Origin: Caccoplasma_A sp045587545
Lineage (GTDB): Bacteria > Bacteroidota > Bacteroidia > Bacteroidales > G3-4614
Direction of reading: 5' to 3'
Length of the DNA: 64,000 bases
Assembly: GCA_045587545.1 (NCBI GenBank)
Contig: JAZNCN010000010.1
Coordinates: forward strand, 177,033-241,032
Part shown: piece by piece, positions 34,242 to 43,835 of the stretch
Numbering within the stretch: position 1 is the stretch's first letter
Layout of the letters: every line of letters begins with the position of its first letter
The notes under the pieces: generated by a model
The model's database searches: none
Seen by the model: the letters and a program-made list of their open reading frames with translations, nothing else
What the model was told of the DNA's origin: nothing
Translations under genes and position numbers: made by a program

Positions 34242-36191
34242 ATGTCAGAAGAGAAGATTGAAAATAACGAAAATTATTCGGCGAGTAGTATTCAAGTACT
34301 TGAAGGATTAGAAGCAGTTCGCAAACGTCCTGCAATGTATATTGGAGATATAAGTAAGAAAGGTCTGCATCACCTTGTTTATGAGGTAGTGGATAACTCT
34401 ATTGATGAGGCTCTTGCCGGATATGCAAACAATATATATGTTACAATAAACGAGAATAACTCAATAACAGTTGAAGATGATGGTCGCGGTATCCCTGTAG
34501 ACATGCATGAGAAAGAGGGGAAATCGGCACTTGAGGTTGTTTTAACTGTGTTGCATGCAGGAGGTAAATTTAATAAAGACTCTTATAAGGTGTCAGGAGG
34601 TTTGCACGGAGTGGGAGTATCGTGTGTGAATGCGCTATCGACATATTTGAGAGCAGAGGTTCGTCGCGATGGCAAAATACATGTACAAGAGTATTCAAAG
34701 GGGCACCCTCAAACAGAGGTTCAAATAGTAGGAACAACCGACAAAACAGGAACTATTGTAACATTCCTTCCTGATGATTCTATTTTCACAGAAACAGTAT
34801 ATGAGTTCCAAACACTTGCAAGTAGATTGAGAGATCTGGCATTTTTGAATGCAGGAATACACTTGACATTGACTGACCTTCGCGAGATAGATGAAGCAGG
34901 TAATCCCAAAAAAGAAGAGTTTTACTCTGCAGATGGATTAAAAGAGTTTGTTCGTTATGTAGATAGTTCAAAAGAGCATCTTTTTGAAGATGTAATTCAT
35001 ATAAATACAGAGCGCAACGGAGTCCCTGTTGAAGTGGCAATGACTTACAACACTTCATATAACGAAACTCTATTCTCATATGTAAATAATATTAACACAA
35101 TTGAAGGCGGAACTCACGTTGCAGGATTTCGTCGTGCATTAACCCGCACACTTAAAAAGTATGCAGAGGATTCAAAAATGCTTGAAAAAGTCAAAGTCGA
35201 AATTAGTGCAGAGGACTTCCGTGAAGGATTGACAGCTGTTATCTCTGTTAAGGTTATGGAACCCCAATTTGAGGGTCAAACCAAAACAAAACTCGGAAAT
35301 AGCGAAGTGAGTGGAGCTGTTGAGGTGGCTGTTGCTGAAACATTGGGCAATTTCCTTGAGGAGAATCCCAAACAAGCTAAAATGATTGTAGATAAGGTTG
35401 TTCTTGCAGCAACTGCGCGCCATGCAGCACGTCATGCAAGAGAGTTGGTGCAACGTAAATCTCCATTATCAGGAGGAGGCCTTCCCGGCAAATTGGCAGA
35501 TTGCTCAAAACGTGACCCTGAACTTTGCGAAATATTCTTGGTAGAGGGAGACTCTGCGGGAGGAACAGCAAAGAGCGGACGCGACAGAAACTTTCAAGCA
35601 ATATTACCATTGCGCGGTAAGATTTTGAACGTTGAAAAAGCAATGCACCATAAAGTTTTGGAGAGTCAAGAAATACGCAATATTTACACTGCATTGGGTG
35701 TTACAATTGGAACGGAAGATGACAGCAAAGAGGCTAATATCAGCAAATTGCGTTATCACAAGATTATTATCATGACAGATGCTGATGTTGACGGTAGCCA
35801 CATAGCAACTCTTATTATGACGTTCTTCTTCCGTCATATGCGACCATTGATAGAGAATGGATATTTGTATATTGCAACTCCACCTCTATATCTATGTAAA
35901 GCAAAGAGCGGAAAGGCACAAGAGTATTGCTGGAACGAATTTCAGCGCGAACAATTTACTCTCAAATACAATGGAGAGATTACAACCCAACGCTACAAAG
36001 GTCTTGGAGAGATGGACGCTACGCAACTTTGGGAAACTACAATGGACCCCGAAAATCGTACACTTCGCCAAGTAACAATTTCAGATGCGGCAGAAGCAGA
36101 CCGTATCTTCTCAATGTTGATGGGAGAGGACGTTCCACCTCGCAGAGAGTTTATTGAGAAGAATGCAACGTATGCAAACATTGATGCGTAA
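34242..36191 (+). CDS. gyrB: DNA gyrase subunit B
   Basis: GyrB supplies the ATPase and TOPRIM parts of DNA gyrase, which introduces negative supercoils. The GHKL ATPase shows EVVDNSIDEALAGY, VEDDGRGIPVDMH and GGLHGVGVSCVNALS. The TOPRIM region has LVEGDSAGGTAKSGRDR and IIMTDADVDGSHI. The C-terminus is RYKGLGEMDATQLWETTMDP. The start is ATG 34242 (MSEEKIENNENY). An upstream TTG (34215) in frame would add nine unlikely residues. gyrA is not nearby. A second type II subunit, parE, lies at 43836, and sequence differences in the TOPRIM box separate the two. Confidence 0.97.
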   Translation: MSEEKIENNENYSASSIQVLEGLEAVRKRPAMYIGDISKKGLHHLVYEVVDNSIDEALAGYANNIYVTINENNSITVEDDGRGIPVDMHEKEGKSALEVVLTVLHAGGKFNKDSYKVSGGLHGVGVSCVNALSTYLRAEVRRDGKIHVQEYSKGHPQTEVQIVGTTDKTGTIVTFLPDDSIFTETVYEFQTLASRLRDLAFLNAGIHLTLTDLREIDEAGNPKKEEFYSADGLKEFVRYVDSSKEHLFEDVIHINTERNGVPVEVAMTYNTSYNETLFSYVNNINTIEGGTHVAGFRRALTRTLKKYAEDSKMLEKVKVEISAEDFREGLTAVISVKVMEPQFEGQTKTKLGNSEVSGAVEVAVAETLGNFLEENPKQAKMIVDKVVLAATARHAARHARELVQRKSPLSGGGLPGKLADCSKRDPELCEIFLVEGDSAGGTAKSGRDRNFQAILPLRGKILNVEKAMHHKVLESQEIRNIYTALGVTIGTEDDSKEANISKLRYHKIIIMTDADVDGSHIATLIMTFFFRHMRPLIENGYLYIATPPLYLCKAKSGKAQEYCWNEFQREQFTLKYNGEITTQRYKGLGEMDATQLWETTMDPENRTLRQVTISDAAEADRIFSMLMGEDVPPRREFIEKNATYANIDA

Positions 36192-36221
36192 GAATAATTA
36201 AAAATATAGAATAGTACCAAT

Positions 36222-36255
36222 ACAAAGAGGATATGCTACTGCATATCCTCTTTGT
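36222..36255. terminator. Bidirectional terminator between gyrB and ade
   Basis: A 15-bp perfect stem (36222-36236 with 36241-36255) with a 4-base loop lies between two convergent genes. Confidence 0.85.
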
Positions 36256-36275
36256 TATTACAATGTATTATAAAT

Positions 36276-37865
36276 TTACTGTACAAATCTGAACTTATCT
36301 ACATCAAAAAGTCCGTTTGCTGTTAATTTAAGTGATGGAATAACCGGAAGCGACATAAAAGCTAATGTCATGAGAGGAGAGGTGAGTGGACAACCTAAAT
36401 CCGCAATTTTATCGTGAAGAATCTTATAATCTGCCTCAATTTCATCAATTGATTTGTTTGACATCAATCCTCCAATAGGAAGGGGCAGTGTATATAACTC
36501 TCGTCCGTCCCACACTGCCATACCGCCTTTCATCTCAACAATTGCTTCAACAACTTTTGCTATTGATTCATTATCACAGCCGGCAACAGTAATATTGTGG
36601 CTGTCATGACCTACGGTAGAACCAAATGCTCCAAGCCTTAAATTAAGCCCCTCAATAAGTGCTGATGTTGGTATTGCTCCTTTTTGGTATCTGTTATAAC
36701 AGATAATTTTGTTTAGTTTGTCAGTAACATTGTTTATGCTAAGATGCTTTGTGTAGAGAGAGTCTTTCATGATCCCTATTATGTGATTGCTGTCGGGTTC
36801 AGGTATGTCTGATACATTTATAGCTTCTGCCTCAAAGTTGTTTATTGTTCTATCAATACTCTTGTATTCAAGTTCCGATACCTTTTCTCCCTTTATGTAC
36901 GAAGCCTTTACTTTGAAATTTTTTAAATTGTCAATAATGATAAAGTCTGCATCATCTCCCTCTTTGAGTAGTCCAAGGGGCAGATTATAGTGTTCTACTG
37001 CATTAAGTGATGCAGCTCTTAGTACATTATATATGTTGCAGCCACTTTTGACCGCCTCTTTGACCATTCTGTTGATATATCCCTTTTTTAAGTCAAATGC
37101 CTTATAGTCGTCGGTACATAGTAAAACAGAATTAGGGTATTTATCAATAAGAGGCATTAGTGTGTCAAGTGATTTTGCAGAACTCCCTTCGCGTATCTGA
37201 ATTTTCATTCCCATTGCAATCTTCTCTTCTGCCTCTTGTAGAGAGACTACTTCATGGTCTGTTGATATGCCTGCATCTGTATATATTTTAAGATTTTCTC
37301 CGGTTAATCCCGGTGCGTGTCCGTCAATCCTTTTTCCTGCTTCCTTTGCAGCTTTCAACTTCTTGAGAACATTCGGGTTGTTAAATATTACACCTGGTAC
37401 ATTCATCATCTCGCTTAGTGCAATATATTTGTCTGTTTTAATAAGACAAGATGTTGTTTCTGCATCAATAACTCCTCCTGAGGGATCAAAATCAACAGCA
37501 GGAACACAGGAGGGTAAGGAGTAGAATATCTTCATGGGACTCTCTTCTGCGCATCTGTGCATATATTCTAACCCTTCTACACCACATACATTGGCAATTT
37601 CGTGAGGGTCGCTTACTGATGCCAATGTGCCATGTTTAAGAGCGTTGCGCCCAAATTCAACAGGGTTTAGCATTGAACTTTCAATATGACAATGAGAATC
37701 CACAAATCCGGGTAATATATAGCCATCAATAGTATCGGTGTGCTCACTACCAACCTTTTTGATAGATGCTATTTTGCCTTCTTTTATGGTTATAGTTGCA
37801 GGATATATCTCTTTTTTGTGTATGTCAACCAAATTGCCTGTTATGCTATATTCCATCTTTATCAT
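36276..37865 (-). CDS. ade: Adenine deaminase
   Basis: The enzyme deaminates adenine to hypoxanthine in purine salvage. It is a binuclear-metal amidohydrolase with DGYILPGFVDSHCHIESSML (metal-binding His pair), SDPHEIANVCG, DGHAPGLTGENLK and TDDYKAFDLKKGYINRM. The C-terminal half has HNITVAGCDNESIAKVVEAIVEMKGG, typical of Ade. I start it at ATG 37865 (MIKMEYSITGN) or 37856 (MEYSITGN). An earlier ATG (37892) lies in the loop of a hairpin that ends the upstream gene, so it is improbable. Mature length is about 529 residues. Confidence 0.93.
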   Translation of the reverse strand: MIKMEYSITGNLVDIHKKEIYPATITIKEGKIASIKKVGSEHTDTIDGYILPGFVDSHCHIESSMLNPVEFGRNALKHGTLASVSDPHEIANVCGVEGLEYMHRCAEESPMKIFYSLPSCVPAVDFDPSGGVIDAETTSCLIKTDKYIALSEMMNVPGVIFNNPNVLKKLKAAKEAGKRIDGHAPGLTGENLKIYTDAGISTDHEVVSLQEAEEKIAMGMKIQIREGSSAKSLDTLMPLIDKYPNSVLLCTDDYKAFDLKKGYINRMVKEAVKSGCNIYNVLRAASLNAVEHYNLPLGLLKEGDDADFIIIDNLKNFKVKASYIKGEKVSELEYKSIDRTINNFEAEAINVSDIPEPDSNHIIGIMKDSLYTKHLSINNVTDKLNKIICYNRYQKGAIPTSALIEGLNLRLGAFGSTVGHDSHNITVAGCDNESIAKVVEAIVEMKGGMAVWDGRELYTLPLPIGGLMSNKSIDEIEADYKILHDKIADLGCPLTSPLMTLAFMSLPVIPSLKLTANGLFDVDKFRFVQ

Positions 37866-37875
37866 TATTGAATTA

Positions 37876-37910
37876 TTAAGAGGCTGTAACAAATTGAAAC
37901 AGCCTCTTAA
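37876..37910 (-). terminator. Hairpin between the NagB-like/LmbE gene and ade
   Basis: A 12-bp perfect stem (TTAAGAGGCTGT at 37876-37887 with its complement at 37899-37910) lies after the stop of the 37929-39902 gene. T-run is weak on the minus strand. Confidence 0.6.
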
Positions 37911-37928
37911 ATTATTATATAATATATA

Positions 37929-39902
37929 TTATCTTATAGGGTGATATTCTACAAAAGCTTCAATTGCCTCATACGACGCTAATCCCAATTTAGAGTATAG
38001 CTCAGCAGTTGCTTTGTTTCTATCCTCTGCTCGTTGCCAGAACAATCGCTCGTCGTTTCCGAGGAATGGAGCATTTTCCATTTGTGATTGGTGCTTAAGA
38101 ATTGAGTTGCGTTTTTGTCGTAGCTCTTCTGGGCTGATAGGCACTGCCATTTCAATATAATCAATATCCCATTCTGCCCATGCACCACGGTACATCCATA
38201 CTTTACAATTTTTCATCCACTCTTCATCTTTAACCTCGTCAATAGCAGCAAGTACAGCATCTAAACATACTCTGTGTGTTCCATGAGGGTCTGCAAGGTC
38301 TCCTGCTACAAACATCTGATCAGGTTTAACATCAAGAAGAAGTTTCTTTACGATGTCAACATCAGCGCGTCCAAGAGCTCCTTTCTTGATAGTACCTGTT
38401 TCATAGAATGGGAGGGCAAGAAAATGAACATTTTCAGGTTTAACTCCTATATATGAACATGCTGTACGAGCCTCTGCTCTACGAATCATACCTTTCATGT
38501 AACGAGCTTCGGGTATATCCATATCTCCATCTTTCTTTGCTGCTACTGATGCTGCAATATCTTCAAGACGTTTTTTGATACCGGGAGTTGCAAATTCAAA
38601 ATCTTCAGCAATGCTGTTCATCAACATAACGTAACGCATCATATCCTCATCTCCAACGGCGATGTTTCCTGATGTTTCGTATGCTACGTGTACATCATGT
38701 TTTTGGTTAACCAATCTTTGAAGTGTTCCTCCCATTGAGATAACATCGTCATCGGGGTGCGGGCTGAAAACAATAACCTTTTTGGGGTATGGTTTTGCGC
38801 GCTCTGGACGGTAAGTGTCATCGGCATTGGGCTTTCCTCCGGGCCAACCTGTAATGGTATGTTGCAAATCGTTGAAAATCTTGATATTTACTTCATATGC
38901 CGATTTGTATAATGCAAGTAACTCACTTAAACCATGATCGTTATAATCTTTGTTGGTAAGTTTAAGAATAGGTTTGCCTGTAACGTGGCATAGCCATACA
39001 ATAGCACGACGTATAAGTTGGTCGGTCCATTCGCAAGATGATACCAGCCATGGTTTGCTTATACGTGTCAATTTCTCTGCTGCTGCAAGGTCAACAACAA
39101 AACGAGCACGTTTTACTGTTTGTAAGAAACTTGCAGGAACAGCATCTGTAACGGGACCCTCTACTGCTGATTTTAAACTTGCGGCAATCTCTTCTCCCCA
39201 ACCTACAACAAAAGTCTCTTTTGCATTTAATAGAGTAGATATACCCATTGTTATTGCGCTACTAACTCCTTTGTCGTTGGTTTGGAATACTTTTGAAACA
39301 AGATTTTGAGAATCTTTGCTCAAAAGCATTAAACGTGTTGTTGAACTCAATTGAGAGCCTGGTTCGTTGAAAGATAAAGAACCTGATTGCCCTAACTCAA
39401 GAAGAGTTATATCTAAACCTCCTAATTTTGCAATAGCCTCTTCGTATTGTTTGCAATACTCAAATACGTTTTCAGCAGCTTCAGGAGAGAATACGTTTTC
39501 AGGTTTTATATCAACATTATCTATAAAAACTTCTTTTAATATGCTTAATGTGCTCTTTTCTCCTTCAATAGCAGGGTAGAACTCGCTCACATTAAAAACA
39601 ATTGTGTTGGCGAAACTGAAGCCATTAGCTTTATGCATTTCAACTAACTCTCTGTAAACCACATGTGTACCAAGGCCCCAACCAAGAGCCATTACACATT
39701 TGCGATTTTCTGCATTGCATTTTTCAATGATAGTCGCAATTTTTTTAGCAACATGGGCAGCGCCACCGTCAGCACTCTCATAAACTTCGGTAAAAACCTT
39801 CTCAAATCTGGATAGTGCAGTAAGTTCAAGGACATTATCAGGACAATAATATCTTTTCGGAACTCTCTCCAATTTGATTTGAGAACTCAAATTAGTCTTC
39901 AT
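37929..39902 (-). CDS. NagB-like domain fused to LmbE/PIG-L deacetylase domain
   Basis: This 657-residue protein matches the Bacteroidetes family often annotated as a second glucosamine-6-phosphate deaminase (PRK02122 type). Residues 1-275 have the NagB fold, but the catalytic positions of true NagB are altered. The NMDEY site reads NVSEF (Asp to Ser 106), the DGHIAFNEPG site reads SGSLSFNEPG (Asp to Ser 173, His to Ser 175; Glu 180 kept), and the phosphate loop reads GWGLGT instead of PTGSSP. Residues 370-560 form an LmbE/PIG-L domain with SPHPDDDVISMGG (381-386 metal motif) and DPHGTH (538-543), both intact. It probably deacetylates an N-acetyl sugar compound, with the NagB part binding or structural. 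It is divergent from nagB. Confidence 0.9.
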   Translation of the reverse strand: MKTNLSSQIKLERVPKRYYCPDNVLELTALSRFEKVFTEVYESADGGAAHVAKKIATIIEKCNAENRKCVMALGWGLGTHVVYRELVEMHKANGFSFANTIVFNVSEFYPAIEGEKSTLSILKEVFIDNVDIKPENVFSPEAAENVFEYCKQYEEAIAKLGGLDITLLELGQSGSLSFNEPGSQLSSTTRLMLLSKDSQNLVSKVFQTNDKGVSSAITMGISTLLNAKETFVVGWGEEIAASLKSAVEGPVTDAVPASFLQTVKRARFVVDLAAAEKLTRISKPWLVSSCEWTDQLIRRAIVWLCHVTGKPILKLTNKDYNDHGLSELLALYKSAYEVNIKIFNDLQHTITGWPGGKPNADDTYRPERAKPYPKKVIVFSPHPDDDVISMGGTLQRLVNQKHDVHVAYETSGNIAVGDEDMMRYVMLMNSIAEDFEFATPGIKKRLEDIAASVAAKKDGDMDIPEARYMKGMIRRAEARTACSYIGVKPENVHFLALPFYETGTIKKGALGRADVDIVKKLLLDVKPDQMFVAGDLADPHGTHRVCLDAVLAAIDEVKDEEWMKNCKVWMYRGAWAEWDIDYIEMAVPISPEELRQKRNSILKHQSQMENAPFLGNDERLFWQRAEDRNKATAELYSKLGLASYEAIEAFVEYHPIR

Positions 39903-39947
39903 AATTTTATATGTTAAGTTTAAAAATTAATTTTCTTATGCTTCAAA

Positions 39948-39955
39948 CAAAGATA
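39948..39955 (-). promoter_or_regulatory. -7 promoter element of the NagB-like/LmbE gene
   Basis: TATCTTTG on the minus strand, 46 bases before the start. A TTTG lies 23 bases upstream of it (39979-39982). Confidence 0.5.
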
Positions 39956-40093
39956 CATCTAAAAAATTTATTTTAAAACAAAAAATGTGATATAAATTTA
40001 TGTTTTTAAGTAAAAAAAACAAATGCTTTATGAATAAGATAATAATTGTATAAAATAGTCTTATATTTTGAGTCTCTTTAAGATTTTAATTTA

Positions 40094-40101
40094 TACCTTT
40101 G
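40094..40101 (+). promoter_or_regulatory. -7 promoter element of nagB
   Basis: TACCTTTG, 83 bases before the nagB start, in the 282-base divergent spacer. No good upstream TTTG at the expected distance. Confidence 0.5.
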
Positions 40102-40184
40102 TAAATTAGAATCGGAGTATCATCTTAAAAGAGTATATATACAAATCATTAACAATATATTAATAACTTAAAAAATTAATAATT

Positions 40185-40994
40185 ATGAGACTTATTATTC
40201 AACCGAATTACGAGAATGTATCGCGTTGGGCGGCTAATTATGTTGCATCTCGTATCAATGCGTTTAAACCAACAGAAGAAAAACCTTTTATTTTGGGACT
40301 TCCTACAGGTTCATCACCATTAGGTATGTACAAAGCTCTTATAGAGTTGAACAAAAAAGGGGTTGTTTCGTTTAAAAATGTGATAACATTCAATATGGAC
40401 GAGTATATAGGTCTTCCTAAAGAGCACCCACAAAGCTATCACTCATTTATGTGGAATAACTTCTTTAGCCATATTGATATTAATCCGGATAATGTAAATA
40501 TTCTTAATGGAAATGCTGTTGATCCTGAAGCTGAATGTAAAGCATATGAAGATAAAATAGCTGCATTAGGAGGTATAGATCTTTTCTTGGGAGGTATAGG
40601 TCCTGATGGACACATTGCATTTAATGAGCCGGGGTCATCATTGACATCACGTACAAGAGTTAAAACTCTTACAACAGATACAATTATCGCAAACTCTCGT
40701 TTTTTTGAAAATGATGTTAATAAAGTTCCTAAAACAGCATTGACAGTTGGAGTTGGGACAATTATGTCTGCAAAGAGCGTTCTTATAATTGTAAATGGAC
40801 ATAATAAAGCTCGTGCTTTGAAGCATGGTGTTGAAGGCAGTGTGTCTCAAATGTGGACAATCAGCGCTCTTCAACAACACGAAAAGAGCATTATAGTATG
40901 TGACGAAGATGCGACTGCCGAAATAACAGTAGGTACATACAAATATTTCAAGGATATAGAGAAAGATAATTTAGATCCTAACTCTCTTTTATAA
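40185..40994 (+). CDS. nagB: Glucosamine-6-phosphate deaminase
   Basis: NagB converts glucosamine-6-phosphate to fructose-6-phosphate and ammonia. All key positions match, with the numbering of the E. coli enzyme: phosphate loop LPTGSSPLG (39-47), Asp 72 in NMDEY, Asp 141 and His 143 in GPDGHIAFNEPG, and Glu 148. At 269 residues it is normal. It completes the NagA-NagB route in this window and contrasts with the degenerate NagB-like domain encoded divergently next to it. The downstream SDR gene begins 57 bases later. Confidence 0.97.
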   Translation: MRLIIQPNYENVSRWAANYVASRINAFKPTEEKPFILGLPTGSSPLGMYKALIELNKKGVVSFKNVITFNMDEYIGLPKEHPQSYHSFMWNNFFSHIDINPDNVNILNGNAVDPEAECKAYEDKIAALGGIDLFLGGIGPDGHIAFNEPGSSLTSRTRVKTLTTDTIIANSRFFENDVNKVPKTALTVGVGTIMSAKSVLIIVNGHNKARALKHGVEGSVSQMWTISALQQHEKSIIVCDEDATAEITVGTYKYFKDIEKDNLDPNSLL

Positions 40995-41051
40995 GAAAGA
41001 GAGATAAAGACCTCTTGATATCCTACAAAAGAATAGTTTATATAATCAAAA

Positions 41052-42059
41052 ATGAGTAAAAAGATATTAATAACCGGAGCAGGAGGTTTTATTGGCAGTT
41101 TTATGGTAGAAGAGGCCTTGAGAAAAGGTTTTGAAGTTTATGCGGGAATCAGAAGTTCAACCAATCTTGAATATTTACAAGATGAACGTATAAATTTTAT
41201 AACTCTGAACTTTGCCGATAAAATAGAGCTAAAAAGAGAGATTGACGAGTTTTGTAAAACAAATGGCAAATGGGATTATATAATTCATAATCTTGGAGTA
41301 ACCAAAACATTGGACCCCATGATTTTTGATAAAATAAACTTTGTCTATTTGAAAACATTTGTTGATGTGCTTATAGAAACTGAGAATATTCCGGAGAAAT
41401 TTATATATATGAGCAGTCTCAGCGCGTGGCGTACCGATACCAAAGAGACTTACCCGATTGATGATAAGGAGCACCCATATCCATCATCGGCATATGGCAG
41501 GAGTAAACTTCGTTCGGAATTATATCTTCGTTCATTGAAATCCTTTCCTTTCGTAACAATACGGCCAACAGGAGTTTACGGTCCACGAGAGAAGGATTAT
41601 CTTGAAATGATAAAACTCATTAAGAACGGATTAGATGTAACAGTAGGATTTGAAGAGCAGAAGTTGACATTTATATATGTAAAAGATTTGGTAAAAGCAG
41701 TGTTCCTCGCCCTTGAAAAGGGGAAAGTGGGCGAGGGATACTTCATTACCGATGGAGTAGAATATTACACACAAAAAGATTTTCGTTTATTGGTATCCAA
41801 AGCATTAGGGAAGAAATTGGTTCTCCCTATAGTAGTTCCTTTGGCGATTTGTAAATTTGTTTGTAACTGTTCGGAAGCTTTAGCGGGAGATAAGGAGGTC
41901 CCCGTATTAAATAAAGATAAATTTCAGATACTGAAACAGAGAAATTGGACTTGCGACACATCAAAAACCGCAAATGACCTTGAATTTACAGCCGATTATG
42001 ATCTTGAAAAAGGTGTGAACGAATGTATATCATGGTATAAAGAAAAAGGGTGGCTTTAG
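41052..42059 (+). CDS. NAD-dependent epimerase/dehydratase family protein (extended SDR)
   Basis: This 335-residue protein has the Rossmann motif ILITGAGGFIGSFMVEEAL near the start. The SDR catalytic pair is seen in SAYGRSKLRSE (Tyr and Lys about residues 148-152), with the Ser site in MSSLSAWR. VTIRPTGVYGPRE is typical of nucleotide-sugar epimerases and reductases. The substrate is unknown. It is 3 bases before nadB and 57 after nagB, so the three may be cotranscribed. It could act on a sugar nucleotide, a dihydroflavonol-like compound or a sterol-like substrate; nothing here decides. Confidence 0.85.
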   Translation: MSKKILITGAGGFIGSFMVEEALRKGFEVYAGIRSSTNLEYLQDERINFITLNFADKIELKREIDEFCKTNGKWDYIIHNLGVTKTLDPMIFDKINFVYLKTFVDVLIETENIPEKFIYMSSLSAWRTDTKETYPIDDKEHPYPSSAYGRSKLRSELYLRSLKSFPFVTIRPTGVYGPREKDYLEMIKLIKNGLDVTVGFEEQKLTFIYVKDLVKAVFLALEKGKVGEGYFITDGVEYYTQKDFRLLVSKALGKKLVLPIVVPLAICKFVCNCSEALAGDKEVPVLNKDKFQILKQRNWTCDTSKTANDLEFTADYDLEKGVNECISWYKEKGWL

Positions 42060-42062
42060 AGT

Positions 42063-43649
42063 ATGCCGCGTAAAAAACACGTTATGGCTTACAAGTATGA
42101 TTTTTTGGTAATAGGTTCCGGAATTGCCGGAATGAGTTTTGCCTTAAAAGTAGCAGAAAAAGGGAAGGTAGGAATCATCTGTAAAACAGGGATTGAAGAG
42201 GCCAATACTTTTTATGCGCAAGGGGGAATAGCATCAGTAACAAAACCTACCGATAATTTTGATAAACATATAGAGGATACTCTTATATGTGGAGGAGGTT
42301 TGTGTAATAGAGAGGCAGTAGAGAAGGTTGTACGTGAGGCTCCGGCTCAAATAGAGGAGTTGGTAAATTGGGGCGTAAACTTTGATAGAGATGAAAAAGG
42401 AGGGTTTGATTTACATCGCGAAGGAGGACACTCTGAATTCAGAATACTTCATCATCGCGATAATACCGGGCAAGAGATACAAGATAGCCTTATTCGAGCT
42501 ATAAAAAAACACCCTAAAATAGAACTTTTTGAAAATCACTTTGCTGTAGAACTTATAACGCAACACCATTTGGGAGTAACCGTTACACGTCAGACACCCG
42601 ATATAACATGCTATGGAGTCTATGTTTTAGATCAAAAGAGCGGAAAAGTTGAAACATTTCTTTCAAAAACAACAATCATTGCCACAGGAGGAGTTGGTAA
42701 TGTTTATAAAACAACAACTAATCCAACCGTAGCAACAGGCGATGGGATAGCCATGGTTTATAGGGCAAAGGGAGAGGTTCAAGATATGGAATTTATCCAA
42801 TTTCACCCAACGGCACTATATAACCCGGGAGAACGTCCAAGTTTTTTGATAACAGAGGCAATGAGGGGTTATGGCGGAGTATTGCGCACTAAAGATGGCA
42901 AAGAGTTTATGCAAAAATATGATGAACGAAAATCTCTTGCTCCCCGTGATATTGTTGCCCGTGCCATAGATAATGAGATGAAGATGCGTGGTGATGATTG
43001 CGTATATCTTGATGTTACTCATAAAGATGCGCAAGAGACACGCGAACATTTTCCAAATATATACAGCAAGTGTCTCTCATTGGGAATAGATATAACCAAA
43101 GAGTATATTCCTGTAGCTCCTGCAGCGCACTATTTGTGTGGGGGAATAAAAGTTGATTTAAATGCTTGTTCGTCAATAAAAAATCTATATGCCTTTGGCG
43201 AATGTGCATGTACAGGATTACATGGAGGTAACCGTTTGGCGTCAAACTCTTTAATAGAGGCGGTTGTATATGCCGATGCTGCAGCAAAACATGCTGCAGA
43301 AGCAATAAAATCTATAGATATAAGGGAGGATATTCCCGAGTGGAACGATGAAGGGACAACTCAACCTGAAGAGATGGTTTTAATTACACAAAGTTTGAGA
43401 GAGGTTGAGCAATTGATGTCGGCATATGTGGGAATAGTTCGTTCAGATCTCCGTTTAAAACGTGCATTAGATCGTTTAAATATCCTATATGAAGAGACAG
43501 AAAACCTCTTTCAACGCTCAATAGTTACAAGTCAAATATGCGAGTTGCGAAATATTATAAATGTAGGATATCTGATAATAAAACAGGCAATGGCTCGCAA
43601 AGAGAGTGTGGGTTTGCACTATACTATTGATTATCCTCCGAAGGGATAG
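42063..43649 (+). CDS. nadB: L-aspartate oxidase
   Basis: NadB oxidises aspartate to iminoaspartate, the first step of NAD synthesis, and can pass electrons to fumarate without oxygen. It has the FAD motif DFLVIGSGIAGMSFALKVAE, the substrate and flavin pieces NTFYAQGGIASV, REGGHSEFRILHHRDNTGQEI and FIQFHPTALY, and the end motif AFGECACTGLHGGNRLASNSLIE. At 528 residues it is normal. An in-frame ATG at 42084 (MAYKYDFLVIGSG) fits family N-termini equally well or better; 42063 is given as the first option after the upstream stop. nadA and nadC are not in the window. Confidence 0.95.
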   Translation: MPRKKHVMAYKYDFLVIGSGIAGMSFALKVAEKGKVGIICKTGIEEANTFYAQGGIASVTKPTDNFDKHIEDTLICGGGLCNREAVEKVVREAPAQIEELVNWGVNFDRDEKGGFDLHREGGHSEFRILHHRDNTGQEIQDSLIRAIKKHPKIELFENHFAVELITQHHLGVTVTRQTPDITCYGVYVLDQKSGKVETFLSKTTIIATGGVGNVYKTTTNPTVATGDGIAMVYRAKGEVQDMEFIQFHPTALYNPGERPSFLITEAMRGYGGVLRTKDGKEFMQKYDERKSLAPRDIVARAIDNEMKMRGDDCVYLDVTHKDAQETREHFPNIYSKCLSLGIDITKEYIPVAPAAHYLCGGIKVDLNACSSIKNLYAFGECACTGLHGGNRLASNSLIEAVVYADAAAKHAAEAIKSIDIREDIPEWNDEGTTQPEEMVLITQSLREVEQLMSAYVGIVRSDLRLKRALDRLNILYEETENLFQRSIVTSQICELRNIINVGYLIIKQAMARKESVGLHYTIDYPPKG

Positions 43650-43679
43650 TTATCAGTTGTTAGATGTCAGTTATCAGCC
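43648..43679. repeat. Short repeat, TTATCAGTTGTTAG type
   Basis: TAGTTATCAGTTGTTAGATG followed by TCAGTTATCAGCC contains the complements of the words at 4041-4095 (AACTGA, CTAACAAC). It begins at the nadB stop codon. Confidence 0.4.
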
Positions 43680-43710
43680 TTAAATCCCGTTTTTGGCATC
43701 AAAATGAATT

Positions 43711-43751
43711 AACAATAAAGAGTTGCGTAAAAAATGCAGCTCTTTATTGTT
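43711..43751 (+). terminator. Terminator after nadB
   Basis: A 16-bp stem with one wobble (43711-43726 with 43736-43751) is followed by GTTTT. Confidence 0.8.
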
Positions 43752-43802
43752 GTTTTAAGAAAATTAATCTCATTCATAACCAAACTATTCGCTAAAAATT
43801 TG

Positions 43803-43810
43803 TATCTTCG
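43803..43810 (+). promoter_or_regulatory. -7 promoter element of parE
   Basis: TATCTTCG, 25 bases before the parE start. Confidence 0.45.
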
Positions 43811-43835
43811 CAGTTAAGCAAAATTTATACTCAAT

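Noticed and set aside
37866..37892. Extended N-terminus for adenine deaminase
   Set aside because: The extra codons lie in the loop and arm of a hairpin that ends the upstream gene, and family N-termini begin near MEYSITGN.
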